This document shows, one piece after another, positions 20,288 through 30,932 of a stretch of DNA of 64,000 bases. The position numbers and the translations under genes are program-made. The DNA is from Paramoeba atlantica (taxonomy: Eukaryota; Discosea). The notes beneath the pieces are model-generated. The model ran no database searches. It had not been told where the DNA came from and was given only the letters and a program-made list of their open reading frames with translations. The stretch covers positions 372,001-436,000 of the forward strand of contig CDRNVI010000041.1 of NCBI GenBank assembly GCA_977017575.1, written 5' to 3'. The stretch's first letter is position 1; each line of letters starts with the position of its first letter.

Positions 20288-20545
20288 TCACCAAATCAGG
20301 CCCTGAGCGAAACAGCTGACGTGAAGCTCATCTTGAGTAATGTTCCAAGTTCCCGGATTATAGTATACCACCGATTGGATTAAAGTTTTAAATATGTGGA
20401 ATTTACACTTTGAAGAAATAGGAGCTGCCCATAGAGATCTCAGTTTGTGCATTGCACCCCATCCTAGCCTCAATCGCTCTTGTGGAGAGGTGCATTTATC
20501 CTCCGTATTTTGGGGGCTTCCGAGATATCTATATGATTCCTCATT
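20288..20545 (-). pseudogene. LINE RT C-terminal fragment
   Basis: Minus-strand frame with SYRYLGSPQNTEDK, RLRLGWGAMHKLRSLW, FHIFKTLIQSVVYYNPGTWN and a stop at 20,288. It matches the YLG..I / R...A...L...W / K...FK..V.SV..Y...TW pattern of LINE proteins downstream of the RT active site. It is a different family from the satellite LINE remnant. Confidence 0.7.
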
Positions 20546-20807
20546 TATGATACAAAGGGAATCGACTCGTTCCTTCTCCTCGTTTTTCCTTCCCCCCTTC
20601 TCTCGCTTCTTTGAGAGAAAACTACAACCGCACATCTCTAACTATATATTGCGGTGGTTGTAAAACTACCGCTCTACACTCGATTATTGAAAAAAAAGTG
20701 AACAAAAACAGTGAAAATATAAAGAGGAACACAGTAATATAATAGAAGAAAAAAATATAAAAGGGGGCTCCGGTGGTCCAAAACTGAAAAAAATTTTTGA
20801 AAAAAAT

Positions 20808-20866
20808 GGGGGGTCCATGGGGGGGTCCAGGGGGGGGGTCCAGGGGGGGGGTCCAGGGGGGGGGCA
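20808..20866. repeat. G-rich minisatellite, GGGGGGTCCAGG-type, four to five copies
   Basis: Runs of six to nine G separated by TCCAG or TCCATG. On the plus strand it could form G-quadruplexes. It lies in the non-coding middle of the chimeric insertion. Confidence 0.85.
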
Positions 20867-21448
20867 TGGTCGAGCAAATTTTTTCGAAAAAATTAGTTTT
20901 CGAAAAAAAACCGCAGAAAGGGTAGCCGGGGTCTTGGCGCGCATTTTCCACCCCCCTACCCGGGGGTGACCCCCCCGCGTATCCGCAGGACGGGTCCGCC
21001 AAGTTCGGATTTTTTCGGAAAATTTTTTTTGAAAAAAATTTCAACTTGGCGAAAAAAATGATAAAAAAAATATTTTTCCAAAATCGTTTCCCCTATTATA
21101 TTTTGATAGTTTGGGACCTACACTAGCTTTCTATGCAGTTGTTTTCGCAAGGTATCACTTCTTCGAACCGTAGTGCGCCCCTCAAAATGACCCATTTTTG
21201 ACTAAAAAAGGTGAAAAAGTATTTTTCGGACCTAAAGGGGCATTTTTGTGTCGAAAGAATGGTATGGTTGGAGTCGCATTCTCTACCCAATACGTTCGGT
21301 AGGCTTTCATTCATGCCTGCGAGTGATTTAGCACGCGCAAATGTCGGATTTAGTGCTCTGAGAGCAAAAATATGCGAAAATGACCCCATTTGTACCCGAA
21401 ATTCGGCTATTTTTGGCTATAATCTTTCCGTTTTCCAGGCTAAATTTT

Positions 21449-21558
21449 CTTTTTTAGGCTCTTCGTTAAACGCGGCGGTAGTTTTCAACGCGAAGCGCGC
21501 AGCATGAGTGACTTCTACGTTGAAAACAACCACCGCGTTTAACGAAGAGCCTAAAAAA
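21449..21558. repeat. Long inverted repeat, ~41-bp arms
   Basis: TTTTTTAGGCTCTTCGTTAA... (21,450-21,490) is the reverse complement of 21,518-21,558 with about two mismatches, around a 27-base loop containing GCGCGCAGC. It may be a foldback/MITE-like insertion or a 3' RNA structure. Confidence 0.85.
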
Positions 21559-21606
21559 TTATAAAACGAGTGTAAGAAATCCATTCTAAAGAAATTAAAG
21601 CTAAAT

Positions 21607-21811
21607 CTAGAAGCCATAAGTATCCTCCTCTGTACGGGGCTCCAAGAACCGACGCAACTGGCAGTTTAACACTGCCCCATTCAATTCTTGCAAATGCAGC
21701 GCAAAGTCTCGTTCCACCGCCTGCGGATTCATGGACGATTTCTCGGCCAAAATGTGTAGTAGCTCTCTTGTGTTGGCGTGAAGTGATCCGCTTGCAAGGA
21801 TGGGTAAGCAC
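21607..21811 (-). pseudogene. CRE-like ORF C-terminus in the chimeric insertion
   Basis: Minus-strand frame CLPILASGSLHANTRELL...LHLQELNGAVLNCQLRRF ending ...YGF, stop TAG at 21,607. It corresponds to the end of the N, D and E proteins (CLPVxxxGxLHxNT...). The 5' edge equals the insertion border. Confidence 0.8.
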
Positions 21812-22347
21812 CTAAATCGGGCAAGACTCGTAGCCATCGACAAGCCCAACGGGGGAGTACGCCCAGTAGCTATTGGAGAAATATTTAGCAAATTAGCTGG
21901 AATAATTCTGCTGCAAAGATACGAAAAGTCACTAGAACCCCTCTTTGCACCAATGCAACAAGGCGTATTCTCTCAAGCGGGGTGCGAACGAATCGTACAC
22001 AAGTTGCGGGACCGCTGGCTTGACGGACACTCAATCCTGACTGTGGATATGCAAAATGCATTCAACTCACCCTCACGAGAGGAAATTGCAAAGTGCGTTT
22101 TTGCTTTCGCTACACTGAAACCCTTTCAAAGGTTCTTTGCGGCCGAATATTCAAATGCTTCCGAACTTTTATTTTATGGCTCCGATGGCAGCCTGACGGA
22201 CATTATAATGAGCTCAGCAGGTGTACGGCAAGGGTCCGCTCTGGCTAGTCTTTACTTTTGCGTATTCTGTCAACCAATACTCGAGACACTGGCCTCCGAA
22301 TTTCCAGGTATTGAAATAAATGCATACATTGACGATATAACGTTAGT
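21812..22347 (+). pseudogene. D ORF piece 2: RT core
   Basis: Frame resumes LNRARLVAIDKPNGGVRPVA and covers FAPMQQGVFSQAGCE, LTVDMQNAFNSPS (motif A), VRQGSALASLYF and ends in INAYIDDITL (YxDD box complete) at the GTTAGT insertion site. The catalytic residues of this fragment are intact; the next codons are at 26,430. Confidence 0.85.
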
Positions 22348-22495
22348 TACTAGTAGTAGTAGTAGTAGTAGGCAGGTTGGTCATAAAACGAGCAAAATAC
22401 ATTTTTTTTTACTTCGTCATCTGACTATGAGGGAACCAAAATTACTCTTTCAAGTTTACATCAATCAATCAATCAAAACTTTCAGCTGTGTAGGT

Positions 22496-24093
22496 CTACG
22501 AATTGATAGAACCTAGCCATGCGGCCTTTGGTAGGCTGTCGCGTAATTGCGTGACAATCGTGTACGCATTCAGCTTTTCAATCTCTAGTTGAAAAGCCTC
22601 TACTACTTCTTTCACATTCAGATTTGCTCTCTTCGCTAAAGCTGTAATTAATTTTCGTGTATGTTCATGAAGAAAACCACTCTCAGTCATTGGAATGCAT
22701 TTAAAATAATCATCTTCTATTCCGCCAGAGTAAACATACTTTTTCTTTTTCCTTTCAATAGCATTTTGCAGCAGTTGTGCTTCTGTCATTTTTAGGTAAC
22801 TTGGGCTTCCGGTGTGGACGACTGTAATGTCATACAGCACTTCACCTATGTGAGGCCACATGATTCCTAGATCGGGGCCTGATCTGATTCTGCGGGCACG
22901 GCAGGGATGTTTTTCTATCTCTCCCTCGGAAACGTGAGCTTTACATTTGGTACAGTAGAAGGAAGAATGTGAGCGCGGTTCTACTACACAGGGGACACCA
23001 GCTTTCGAGCAGAGGGACGCAAGGAACCTGACGAGGTATGAGTGTTTCTTGGTTGCGTTCATTCCGTTACATTTAGTACAGCCGACAATATGTTGGAATA
23101 TGTGAGCAGAGCTAACCTCGGCGGCACATCCAGGGCAATCGATCTTGTCATTTAAGGTTGGAGGCTTGATCCCAAGTCTAGTCATAATTACGTATCGAAA
23201 GAGGTACGGATTAATGTAACCAGAAGAAGACTGTAGATGACTAAAGGATGATGTTGTCCGTTTTAATATGGAGTCGAGTCGCGGATCTTTGCGAATCTCT
23301 TCTGACAGTTTCTTTTGCTCAAATTTTATGGACTTCAACGCTTGTTTTCGGGCCTTTTGCTGCTTGAGTAAAGGGAGTGCGACGTGCCGTTCCTGAGTGG
23401 AAGTCTTCGACTTGCGCGCGTCTACCGGAGCTTTTGTGGTTTGAATTTGCTCATCAATAGATTTGGAGGCAGTGTCGAAGAAGTAGCGATGTTTCAAAAC
23501 GGAGGGAGTTAAACCGAGTCCTCCTAGGTACTGTGGAAGGGAGGCGAGTTGCATCGAAGTTTTGTCGGCGAAAAACCAATGTGAAACTATATCGTTGATC
23601 TCTTTATCAAACCGCTGTGCCATTTGCAGTGAGTCTTTCGGGCGGTGTACTCGTAAATGATAGTCATTACGGGGAAGCGCGCATCGCTGTAGTATGGCCA
23701 ACGAGATATTACTGGGTCCCATTTTCCGTAGCCGTCGGAACAAACATTTGTGCTTCTCAAGCTTACCAACGAGGAGCTCACTTACTTTCTTGTGATCTCC
23801 GATGTAAGCACCCAGGATCTTAATAGCTTCGTCACGCTGGAATACTCCTAAAGAACTAATAGTGGACGGGGGCTTGTTCGTCGCGTTGTTAGTGTCTTTG
23901 CTAAACCACTCTGACTTTGTAAAATTAACCTCAAGCGCTAAATCGGAGGAAAGCTCTCGGAGGTGTAGGAAAGCGGCCTCTAGACATTCTCGGTTCTTCG
24001 AGGACAGCGTCACATCATCCATGTATGCTCGGATTTTCACATCAGGAAAAAGCGTGGCGACTTCAACAAGCGCAGTGTGCAGTAGGGTACAAA
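22496..24093 (-). pseudogene. C ORF fragment: RT box C to endonuclease
   Basis: Minus-strand frame from LLHTALVEVATLFPDV through IRAYMDDVTLSS, IKILGAYIGDHK, the zinc motif CPGC...HIVGCTKCNG and RSGPDLGIMW...LYDITVVH to a TAG stop at 22,496 (after GSINS). It is closely related to I/H. The upstream half is missing because the copy is truncated at the joint to B's poly(A). Confidence 0.85.
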
Positions 24094-24300
24094 AACTTTT
24101 TTTTTTTTTTTTTTTTTTTTTGGGTTGCTGTTCGTCTGTTGTAGGTGTAGATTTCGTGAATACGTTTTTTTTTTTTTGTAAGACCCCTGTCATTGCATTC
24201 TGCCACAATGACGGATCAGAGATAAGGCTTATATAAGGCTTGCGCGACTTTGCAAGCTGTGTAATATTTCGTATTATGATATAAAAACCAATGAGCTGAT

Positions 24301-26429
24301 TTATAGACTGAATTCCTGCGTAGCGCCTTCTTCGTTTAGGTATTTCCGAAGGTGGGAATAAACTTCTAGACCATTTAATTCCTGCACCAGTAGTTTAAAT
24401 TCCTGTTCAACCCCCTGCCGGTCTAGTAAGGCGGCATCTGCTATCGCATGGATCAGACTTTGCGTGTTGCGATGTAAAGAACCTCCGGACAGAACAGGCA
24501 AGCATTGGAAGCATTCTTCTCGTATAATATTCGTCTGCACGTACGTGTTGTGTTTTCTTTTGATCGCGTCGTTGATTAGTTGGATGCATTTTTTAGACCT
24601 GTTGCTCTGCGAAAGCTCGTGTATTACGGTTAAGTCATAGTATACCTCGCCGTTGTTCCAATAAACGTTCAACGCGCGAGCTATAGCTGCTCTTTGCGGC
24701 GTGTTATACGCGTTGGAGTAATCCACTGTCAAAATCGTATGTCCGTCATCGTAGTCGTGAAGAAGTTCATGTACAAGGCTTTCGCATGCGTTCTTCTGTA
24801 AAATACCGCTTTGGTAGGGAGAAAAGAAGTTTTTCAAAGTGTCTTCGTGTCTTTGCAGTAGAATAGAGCCGCATACTTTCAGGATCGTGTCGCCCATCGC
24901 AATCGGTCTGATTCCATTTTGAGGTTTCGGTAGGGCAATAATCCGGCAACGTGTTAACCTATTACGGACGGATTGGCTTATTTCCCCATTGATTACATCT
25001 CGGAACATGTGGCAAAGTGCAGTGCAGGATTCGACGTCATCGATTAGGAGACGGATAATGTTTTCACTTAAACCTGTTGGTCCAGGGGATGCTCCATGTG
25101 AGAGTTTGTTCACGGCCGAGCGTACTTCATTCACCTCAATCACAGCAACTCGAGGGTAGTCGTGAGAAGGGGCGGGAGGGGAATCTCCTGGAGGGTGTAG
25201 TTCTTGCAGTTTCTTAACTTTTTCGTCAGCGCTTAATTGAGAGTCCAGGTAAACGTTGTCAAGAACGCGTGTGGCCTTGCCGAGGTTTCCAGCGCGTGCA
25301 GCCTTAAGAGCATTTCGGATGGACCGACGGTCAATATCAAGTTCCTTCACTTCAGCTTTGGTAAGGTGCTCGATTTCTTCAGTTCGAGGCTTGTTGGGAT
25401 AGTGAGGTACACTGTCGCGACGTAAAAGCGCTTTGCGAACGGACGTGAGGGAGTCGCGCGGGGCGTTGAGGAGTTTGTGCCATATAGCCTCTTTTTCTGA
25501 TGACATCTCTGCTCGAGGATAGTCTCGGATGATCGATCGAAAAATGGCGATTACGTGTACAGAAAAGGTTGAGTCAATTGGTGTGAAAGGTGGTAACGGT
25601 TCCAAATCCCCTCCGTTGTCAATGTCCTCAGTCTCGTCTGCTACGTTTTCCATGGTCTGCACTTCAGAGTTTGGAATTTGGCGGAGTTCTGTCGCGTGGG
25701 TGTGTAGAATCTTGATCTTAGAAGATTGAGGAAAGTGAAGTATTCCAGACGGTCCCGTCGTTCCCGGGGCAGGCTTGTAACTGACTTGAATGTGTAGTGC
25801 TTTTTTCCGCATTTTGCGTGAGACGACTTCACCAATTGAGTGGTTAATCATGTCTTCGTAGTTTCGAAAGGACCACTTAACGACGCATTTCGTCCCTTTA
25901 CCCCACTGTGATATTTTTTTGAGGAGATGGTCTGGAGCTATAGGAAACGCTCGAAAGAGTGGTGCGTCTTCATCAACCGAATTTTCGGCTTCACCGTCCG
26001 CTTCGGCACCGTATTCTGTTGCACCTGCGTTTCGACTCGGTGGCAACTTCGATGGCGTCACCTTTTCTTCTGGTGTGTGTCTTTCAGGTGTTTTCGTTTG
26101 TGATGGTATGGGGGATGCATGTGTCGATGGCTTTGGAGTACTCAACTCGTTGTTTACGCTGCTTGTCTCGGCGGCTGTACTCGTCTTTTCAGTCACCGGG
26201 GATCTGTACTCGGATGCTGCACGACATTTCGAACTTTTACGCGGATGCTCGCGCGTCTCGCTGTCGGAACTGAAAGTTCCACTTTCTTTGTAAACATCGT
26301 GTAAGGGGCGCCATGTGGGTCGACGATGCTTCTTTTTCCGCCTCCCAAAACCAATGTCGTCCAGAGTTTCCAGAGCAACAGGTCCAGAACTTCGAGTGTG
26401 TGGTTTCGCGGCCTTTCGGAGCTCACTGA
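24301..26429 (-). CDS. B ORF: CRE-like protein with an in-frame internal deletion
   Basis: Minus-strand frame open from the 5' edge (ELRKAAKPHTRSSGPVALET..., similar to the O protein at 62,810) through TLDDIGFGRRKKKHRRPTW, ISQWGKGTKCVVKW, SPGPTGLSENIIRLL and LTVDYSNAYNTPQ (RT motif A). About 24,665 it jumps directly into YWNNGEVYYDLTVIHE of the endonuclease and ends ...TQEFSL, TAA at 24,301. RT motifs after A, the zinc motif and the start of the endonuclease core are deleted, yet the frame stays open. No retrotransposition activity is expected. There is no clear ATG at the 5' edge. Confidence 0.7.
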
Positions 26430-26481
26430 GTTAGTGTCTCGAGATTCAACCGAACTGGAGAAAGCATTCTTTAGGCTCAAA

Positions 26482-27070
26482 AAGTTCAAGAAGTATGTTA
26501 CTGAAAAAGGCGTGGAAAGTGACTCTTTCCGCTGTCTAGCAGCGTCAGACTGCGGACTCCTCCACAACGATACAAAGTTCCTTCTGAAATCACTAGCACA
26601 AAGATCCGGCCAAAAATACGAAACCGTACGTGATGCCTTTCAGCTTGAGATTGAGAAGTTTTCAGCGTATACGGTGGTGTCCCAGCTTCGAGACTACATT
26701 CCGGATGCGAATTGGGTAGGTGGTATGAAGCAGTAAAAGAACTCCAAAAATAAATTTCTCAATCATTCTTGGTATGATGTTGATGTTTCATGGGAGGCTG
26801 TTGCTGTCGAGCATAGCTATATCTTAGAAAATTATGCTGCTTACCCTAGAAAAATTTGCTCGTCTATTCGAAACCTGAAAACATCAATGATTCATCTTAC
26901 TTTGCTTGCTTGTTTGCTCGTTTTTCCTAGAAGGATTGTTATTCCAGGTTGAAAAGTGATATTCAAAAAGTGTATCAATATCCACCTAATTGCCACGGTG
27001 CCAATACTACTGTCGAATTGTTTGCATAGTTTTTTTTGTATTCCTGTTCTATAAAAATAAAAAAAAAAAA
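26482..27070 (+). mobile_element. CRE-like fragment G, 5'-truncated, in D
   Basis: A 7-bp duplication GCTCAAA (26,475-26,481; 27,071-27,077). It codes only a C-terminus: FKKYVTEKGVESDSFRCLAA...LRDYIPDANWVGGMKQ, TAA at ~26,734. A ~300-bp 3' UTR and an A-rich end (27,054-27,070) follow. It belongs to the I/H-type family. Confidence 0.8.
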
Positions 27071-28529
27071 GCTCAAAGGTCTCCTAGAAGAAAAACAGGT
27101 GAAACTAGCCGAGGCAAAATGCGTTTGGTTCAGAGGAAAATCCGGAAATTCCATACCGAATTCGCTGAGCACCCAAGGTGTAAAGTCGGAGGACGAAGCG
27201 GTCAAAGTACTCGGAGCGTATATTGGAGAAAACAACACAATAAGTGAACGACTTTTGCGTCAACTAGAGAAGCAGGTCACAGCTTTTCGGCGGCTAAAAC
27301 GAATGGGCATCAATAATATATCGATGATTCTTTTAGCAAAATGTGCCAATGTTCGTCAACAATACCTGATTCGTGTTCACCCGCCCGAAACAACAGAGAA
27401 AGCATCATCACAATTCGATCAAGAGGTTGAAAATGTGGTAGAGACTTGGATTGGTCCACTCTCTCCTGATCAAATGAAAATTGTACGATTACCCGTTAAG
27501 AAGGGAGGAATGGGTTTGACAGCGAGCAGTCCCCTTAGGGAGACGGCATATGTGGCATCCCGCTACTCGGTTCTTGAGCGCCGAAACTCTTTTTCAGCTC
27601 GGATCGACAACGCGGTGCCATCACACCCGTCTATTCCTAAGAACTCGACAATGAAAGTCATACCAGTGGACGAAAAAGCTTCCACCAGCATTCATCATGT
27701 CGAAGTATTGAAAGAGTTGCAAACGGATCCCGACATTAAGCCCATTCTACAAGCCACATCCTTCAAAGGAAACAGCGACTGGATCCTTTCCAACGCGAAG
27801 TACATCCCTTCCCATCTCTTCAAACTCGCGATTATGCCACGACTAAATGCCCAACACCCAGATCTACCTACCAGTCTATTGTGTCCAGGGTGCGGTATTC
27901 TCCTCAATAACCGAAACGCCCTCACCCATATCCCAGGCTGTGCTCAATGTTCAGGTATAAATACGACCGTGAAACATAACTCACTTGTCGGATTTTTACA
28001 TCGTCTATGCGTGAAAGCAGGCATCCCATGTGAAACGGAACCTAGAAACTTTTCTACGTGGAAGTGCATCGCTTGCCGATCCACAATCAGTCCGGAAAAC
28101 CAGTTGGTACATCAGAAGACTTGTGCAGGAAAAAAACTTTGTCGGTCTGGCCCCGATCTCGTGATCTATTGGAACACGGGTGCGGTCTTCTATGATCTGA
28201 CAGTTATTCACGAACTCTCAATGTCTAATCGTGGAAAGAAATGCACACAGCTCATGAATGACGCGCTGCAGCGAAAGTCCAACACATATGTACGTACGAA
28301 CTTAATTCGTGAAGACTCATTTCAATGTTTACCCGTACTGGCAGGAGGCGCTTTGCACCGCAATACGCAGAACTTGGTACACTCGCTAGCAGACGCGGCC
28401 ATGCTAAACAGGAAACAGGTGGAACTCGAAATGAAGCTGACGATTCAGGAGCTTAATGGATTAGGGATTTATGCGCAGCTAAAGAAATACTTAGACGGCT
28501 GCACGCAAACTCAAGAATATAGTATATAA
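27071..28529 (+). pseudogene. D ORF piece 4: post-RT region and endonuclease
   Basis: Together with the 52-bp piece 26,430-26,481 (coding LVSRDSTELEKAFFRLK) this completes D in frame. It has VKLAEAKCVWF, VKVLGAYIGENN, the zinc motif CPGC...HIPGCAQCSG, the endonuclease core RSGPDLVIYW...FYDLTVIHE, and the end ...TQEYSI with TAA at 28,527-28,529. No stop or frameshift is seen in D's own pieces; it is broken only by insertions and the 5' truncation. Confidence 0.85.
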
Positions 28530-28713
28530 GTTCTAAACACAATATCACTATAAGCTGAGTCAGCTTATAAAATTATATAGATTTCATTTTCGGGATAGTT
28601 TCTCTTTGAAAATTGAGAGAAGGGGGGAAGGTGAACATGTCTCACATTTGATAGTAATCGGCGCGTATATAATATATGCGCTCCACGGGCTAAAAAAAAA
28701 ACAAAAAAAAAAA

Positions 28714-29240
28714 ATGAATTATGCATAAAATCAGGTCTGCCCTGTGAGCTGGAACCCAGACAGTTCTCCACCTATACTTGCGCAAAATGTGGAGCAAGCG
28801 TGGATGGCGACGGCAAATCCCATCACCTAAGAACCTGCGGATCCGGATCTTTTTATCATTCGGGCCCAGATATCGTGATTCATTGGGCAAGCGGAGATGT
28901 ATACTACGATTTCACCATCGTCCACGAGCTATCGCAATCAAATGTTGGACGTAGCACCGCTCAGCTTTTCCGTGATGCCATAAAACGCAAAGTCTCCAAA
29001 TACGTGGCGTCTAAGCTTATTCCTAATGAGCAATTCCAATGTGTACCAATGCTCTCCGGCGGTGCAATGCACAGCAACACCAAAGCGCTTATCACAACCC
29101 TGGCTGATGCATGTGGACTCGAACGGGACTTCGTAGTACAGGATTTCACCCTTCGACTACAGGAACTTAACGGTTCAGTGGTGATGTCCCAACTCCGCAA
29201 ATACATAGCCACAACTCAAGTGGACAATACGGCTTTTTAG
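28714..29240 (+). pseudogene. E ORF, C-terminal part
   Basis: Continues E after the D insertion: LCIKSGLPCELEPRQFS, YTCAKCGASV, YHSGPDIVIHW...YYDFTIVHE (endonuclease core) and CVPMLSGGAMHSNTK, stop TAG at 29,238-29,240. About 100 bp of 3' UTR follow, up to the I/H sequence at 29,345. Confidence 0.85.
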
Positions 29241-29344
29241 GCACGTGCGAGTTTTTCGGTAGGCGTTGACTATTGATATAAGAGTTGAAGTTTAGACGAC
29301 TGAAAGTCTATGAAAAGAAACTGAGCTGAATGTTCACAGACAGT

Positions 29345-30759
29345 GAGGGCCTTGCAAGAGTGCACAAAAGTACATGGAAGAGAGAGCTGATCCTTGACGA
29401 ATTCCAGATGAACTTTGTACTGTAGAATGAAGGGCATTGTTGGCAAAGAATAAAAGGTCTGAAGGGAGGCCATATTCCAAGTAGAAAAGTCGCATGAAAG
29501 GTTTAAAAATCGCATTTCCCAGAAGCGCGCGGGCGATTGCATTTCGATTCGGTGTGTTATACGCATTGGAAAAGTCCACTGTCAGCAGTGCGTGGTCAGT
29601 TTCATAATCTTGTAGCAGCTCGTGGACTATGGATTCGCACGCGTTTTTTTGAAGGATACCTCGCTGAATCGGTGCAAAGAAATTCTTTAGCATACAGCCG
29701 TGCCGCTCTAGCAATACAGAACCGCATATCTTCAAAATTGTGTCTCCCATGGCAACTGGGCGGATGCCGTTTTGAGGCTTGGCCAGTGCAATGATTCTGC
29801 ATCGAGTCAAACGGTGACGGACACTTAGCGAGACCTCCCCGTTAATCACATCGCGGATCATATGGCATAAGGAAAGGCATGTTTCTTCGTCGTCCACCAA
29901 CAACCGCATCATGCTCTCGCTGAGCCCCGTCGGACCCGGTGAAGCCCCCCGGGACAACTTTTCAGTGGCTTCCCGGATCTCTGAGTTCTCTACGACTCCG
30001 ATTCGCGGAAAATTTGCTTCAGGAATTTCCAGTGGAGAACCATCCGGATGTAGGGTCTTTAGCTTGCTTACTTTTTCCTCGGGTGATAGATTGGATTCCT
30101 TGTAGACATTATCCAGTACTCTCGTCGCTTTGCTTAAGTTCCCTGCTTTGGCTGTGATTAAAGCATTCCGTATCGAGCGTCGGTCTATCTCCAGCTCTTC
30201 ACGTTGTGCTGCACTGAGGTTGGTATCGTCAGAAAGGTTTCCGTTTCGGGGCACGTGTCCCACTCTCTGATGTCTCTTTTGAGTCTGACGCACCGTGGCT
30301 AATGAATCGCATGGTGCATTTAGGAATTTGTGCCAAATCGCTTCTTTTTCCGATTCGAGCTTAGCGCCGGGATATCCTCTGATGATTTCACGGAAAATTG
30401 CCACAACATGCACCGCAAAGGACGGATCGATTTGCGCCATCGAAGGCAGAGGTTCGAGATCATTTTGTTCATCTTGACACGAGATATTATCCGCCTGTTC
30501 CTCCAGCCTTAGTGTTGGAATCTCAACTTTCAGCAATTTTGTTGCTCGAATACTGCGGATTCTGATCTTGTGTGATTGTGGTAAGTAAAGAAAACCGCTT
30601 GGACCTTCACTCTCAGATTCTGGCTCGTACGAAATCTTTATTTTAACTTGTCCCTTACGTGAAGTTCTGCCTACAACTGTGCCCTTTGAAATGTATGTCG
30701 TATTGCCTTGACGAAAACCCCATTCGATTACGCATTCGGTGCCCTTGCCCCACTTCGAA
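29345..30759 (-). pseudogene. I/H ORF, middle third: N-terminal domain to RT
   Basis: Minus-strand frame from SKWGKGTECVIEWGF, through the VHVVAIFREIIRGYPGA region, SPGPTGLSESMMRLLVDD, CRIIALAKPQNGIRPVA, LTVDFSNAYNTPNR (motif A) and IRQGSALSSMYFCALLQ, to the E insertion at 29,345. It continues at 18,796 (GPLMEVANLY...). Upstream it continues at 52,223 beyond the DIRS-like block. No stops within it. Confidence 0.85.
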
Positions 30760-30927
30760 TAATAGTTTACGGTAAGAAATTCAGGCGAGAGCTTATTACG
30801 TATAGTTTTACTTATCATTGAAAATGTGACTGTTGATTGATTGATTTCGTAAATTCATTAGAAAAGTTATTAACGGATGTGTATGTGCTTAGGGACTATT
30901 CAAATACAAAATCTACACGTTTTCGAA
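30760..30927 (+). repeat. J left repeat A1
   Basis: 168 bp, same sequence as A2 at 46,537-46,704, starting TAATAGTTTACGG and ending ACACGTTTTCGAA. The Gag ATG follows six bases later; the same spacing rule holds in K, L and M. Confidence 0.9.
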
Positions 30928-30932
30928 TTTTT

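Larger units (their letters stand above)
20269..21811 (-). mobile_element. Chimeric insertion in D: CRE-like tail plus LINE fragment with poly(A)
   Basis: An 8-bp duplication CTAAATCG (20,261-20,268; 21,812-21,819). Minus orientation: a CRE-like C-terminus (21,811-21,607), about 950 bp of non-coding sequence with a large hairpin and a GGGGGTCC minisatellite, then a LINE RT fragment (to 20,288) and a poly(A) end (T run 20,269-20,284). Two unrelated retroelement 3' ends within one target duplication suggest RNA template switching. Confidence 0.7.
22348..26429 (-). mobile_element. Head-to-tail B-poly(A)-C double insertion in D
   Basis: One 6-bp duplication GTTAGT (22,342-22,347; 26,430-26,435) encloses two CRE-like elements in the same minus orientation. 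B (26,429-24,121) ends in poly(A) (T run 24,094-24,120) and is joined straight to the 5'-truncated C (24,093-22,348). C ends not in poly(A) but in a (CTA)n tail (plus strand TAG repeat 22,349-22,370). No duplication separates B from C. Confidence 0.75.
19680..28713 (+). mobile_element. CRE-like element D with three nested insertions
   Basis: A 9-bp duplication ATGAATTAT (19,671-19,679; 28,714-28,722) in E flanks it. It is 5'-truncated within the ORF and ends in a poly(A)-like tract (28,692-28,713). Its own pieces are 19,680-20,268, 21,812-22,347, 26,430-26,481 and 27,071-28,713; each inner break has its own duplication (CTAAATCG, GTTAGT, GCTCAAA). Confidence 0.85.
18797..29344 (+). mobile_element. 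CRE-like element E with nested insertions
   Basis: A 9-bp duplication GAGGGCCTT (18,788-18,796; 29,345-29,353) in I/H marks its borders. It is 5'-truncated in the ORF. Its own pieces are 18,797-19,135 and 28,714-29,344; F and D sit between. The 3' end (...TTCACAGACAGT) has no poly(A), unlike the other copies. Confidence 0.8.

Noticed and set aside
20622-21044. 140-codon minus-strand proline-rich frame
   Set aside because: Produced by the CCCCCCTGGACC minisatellite and T-rich flanks; frames of similar length exist in all phases.
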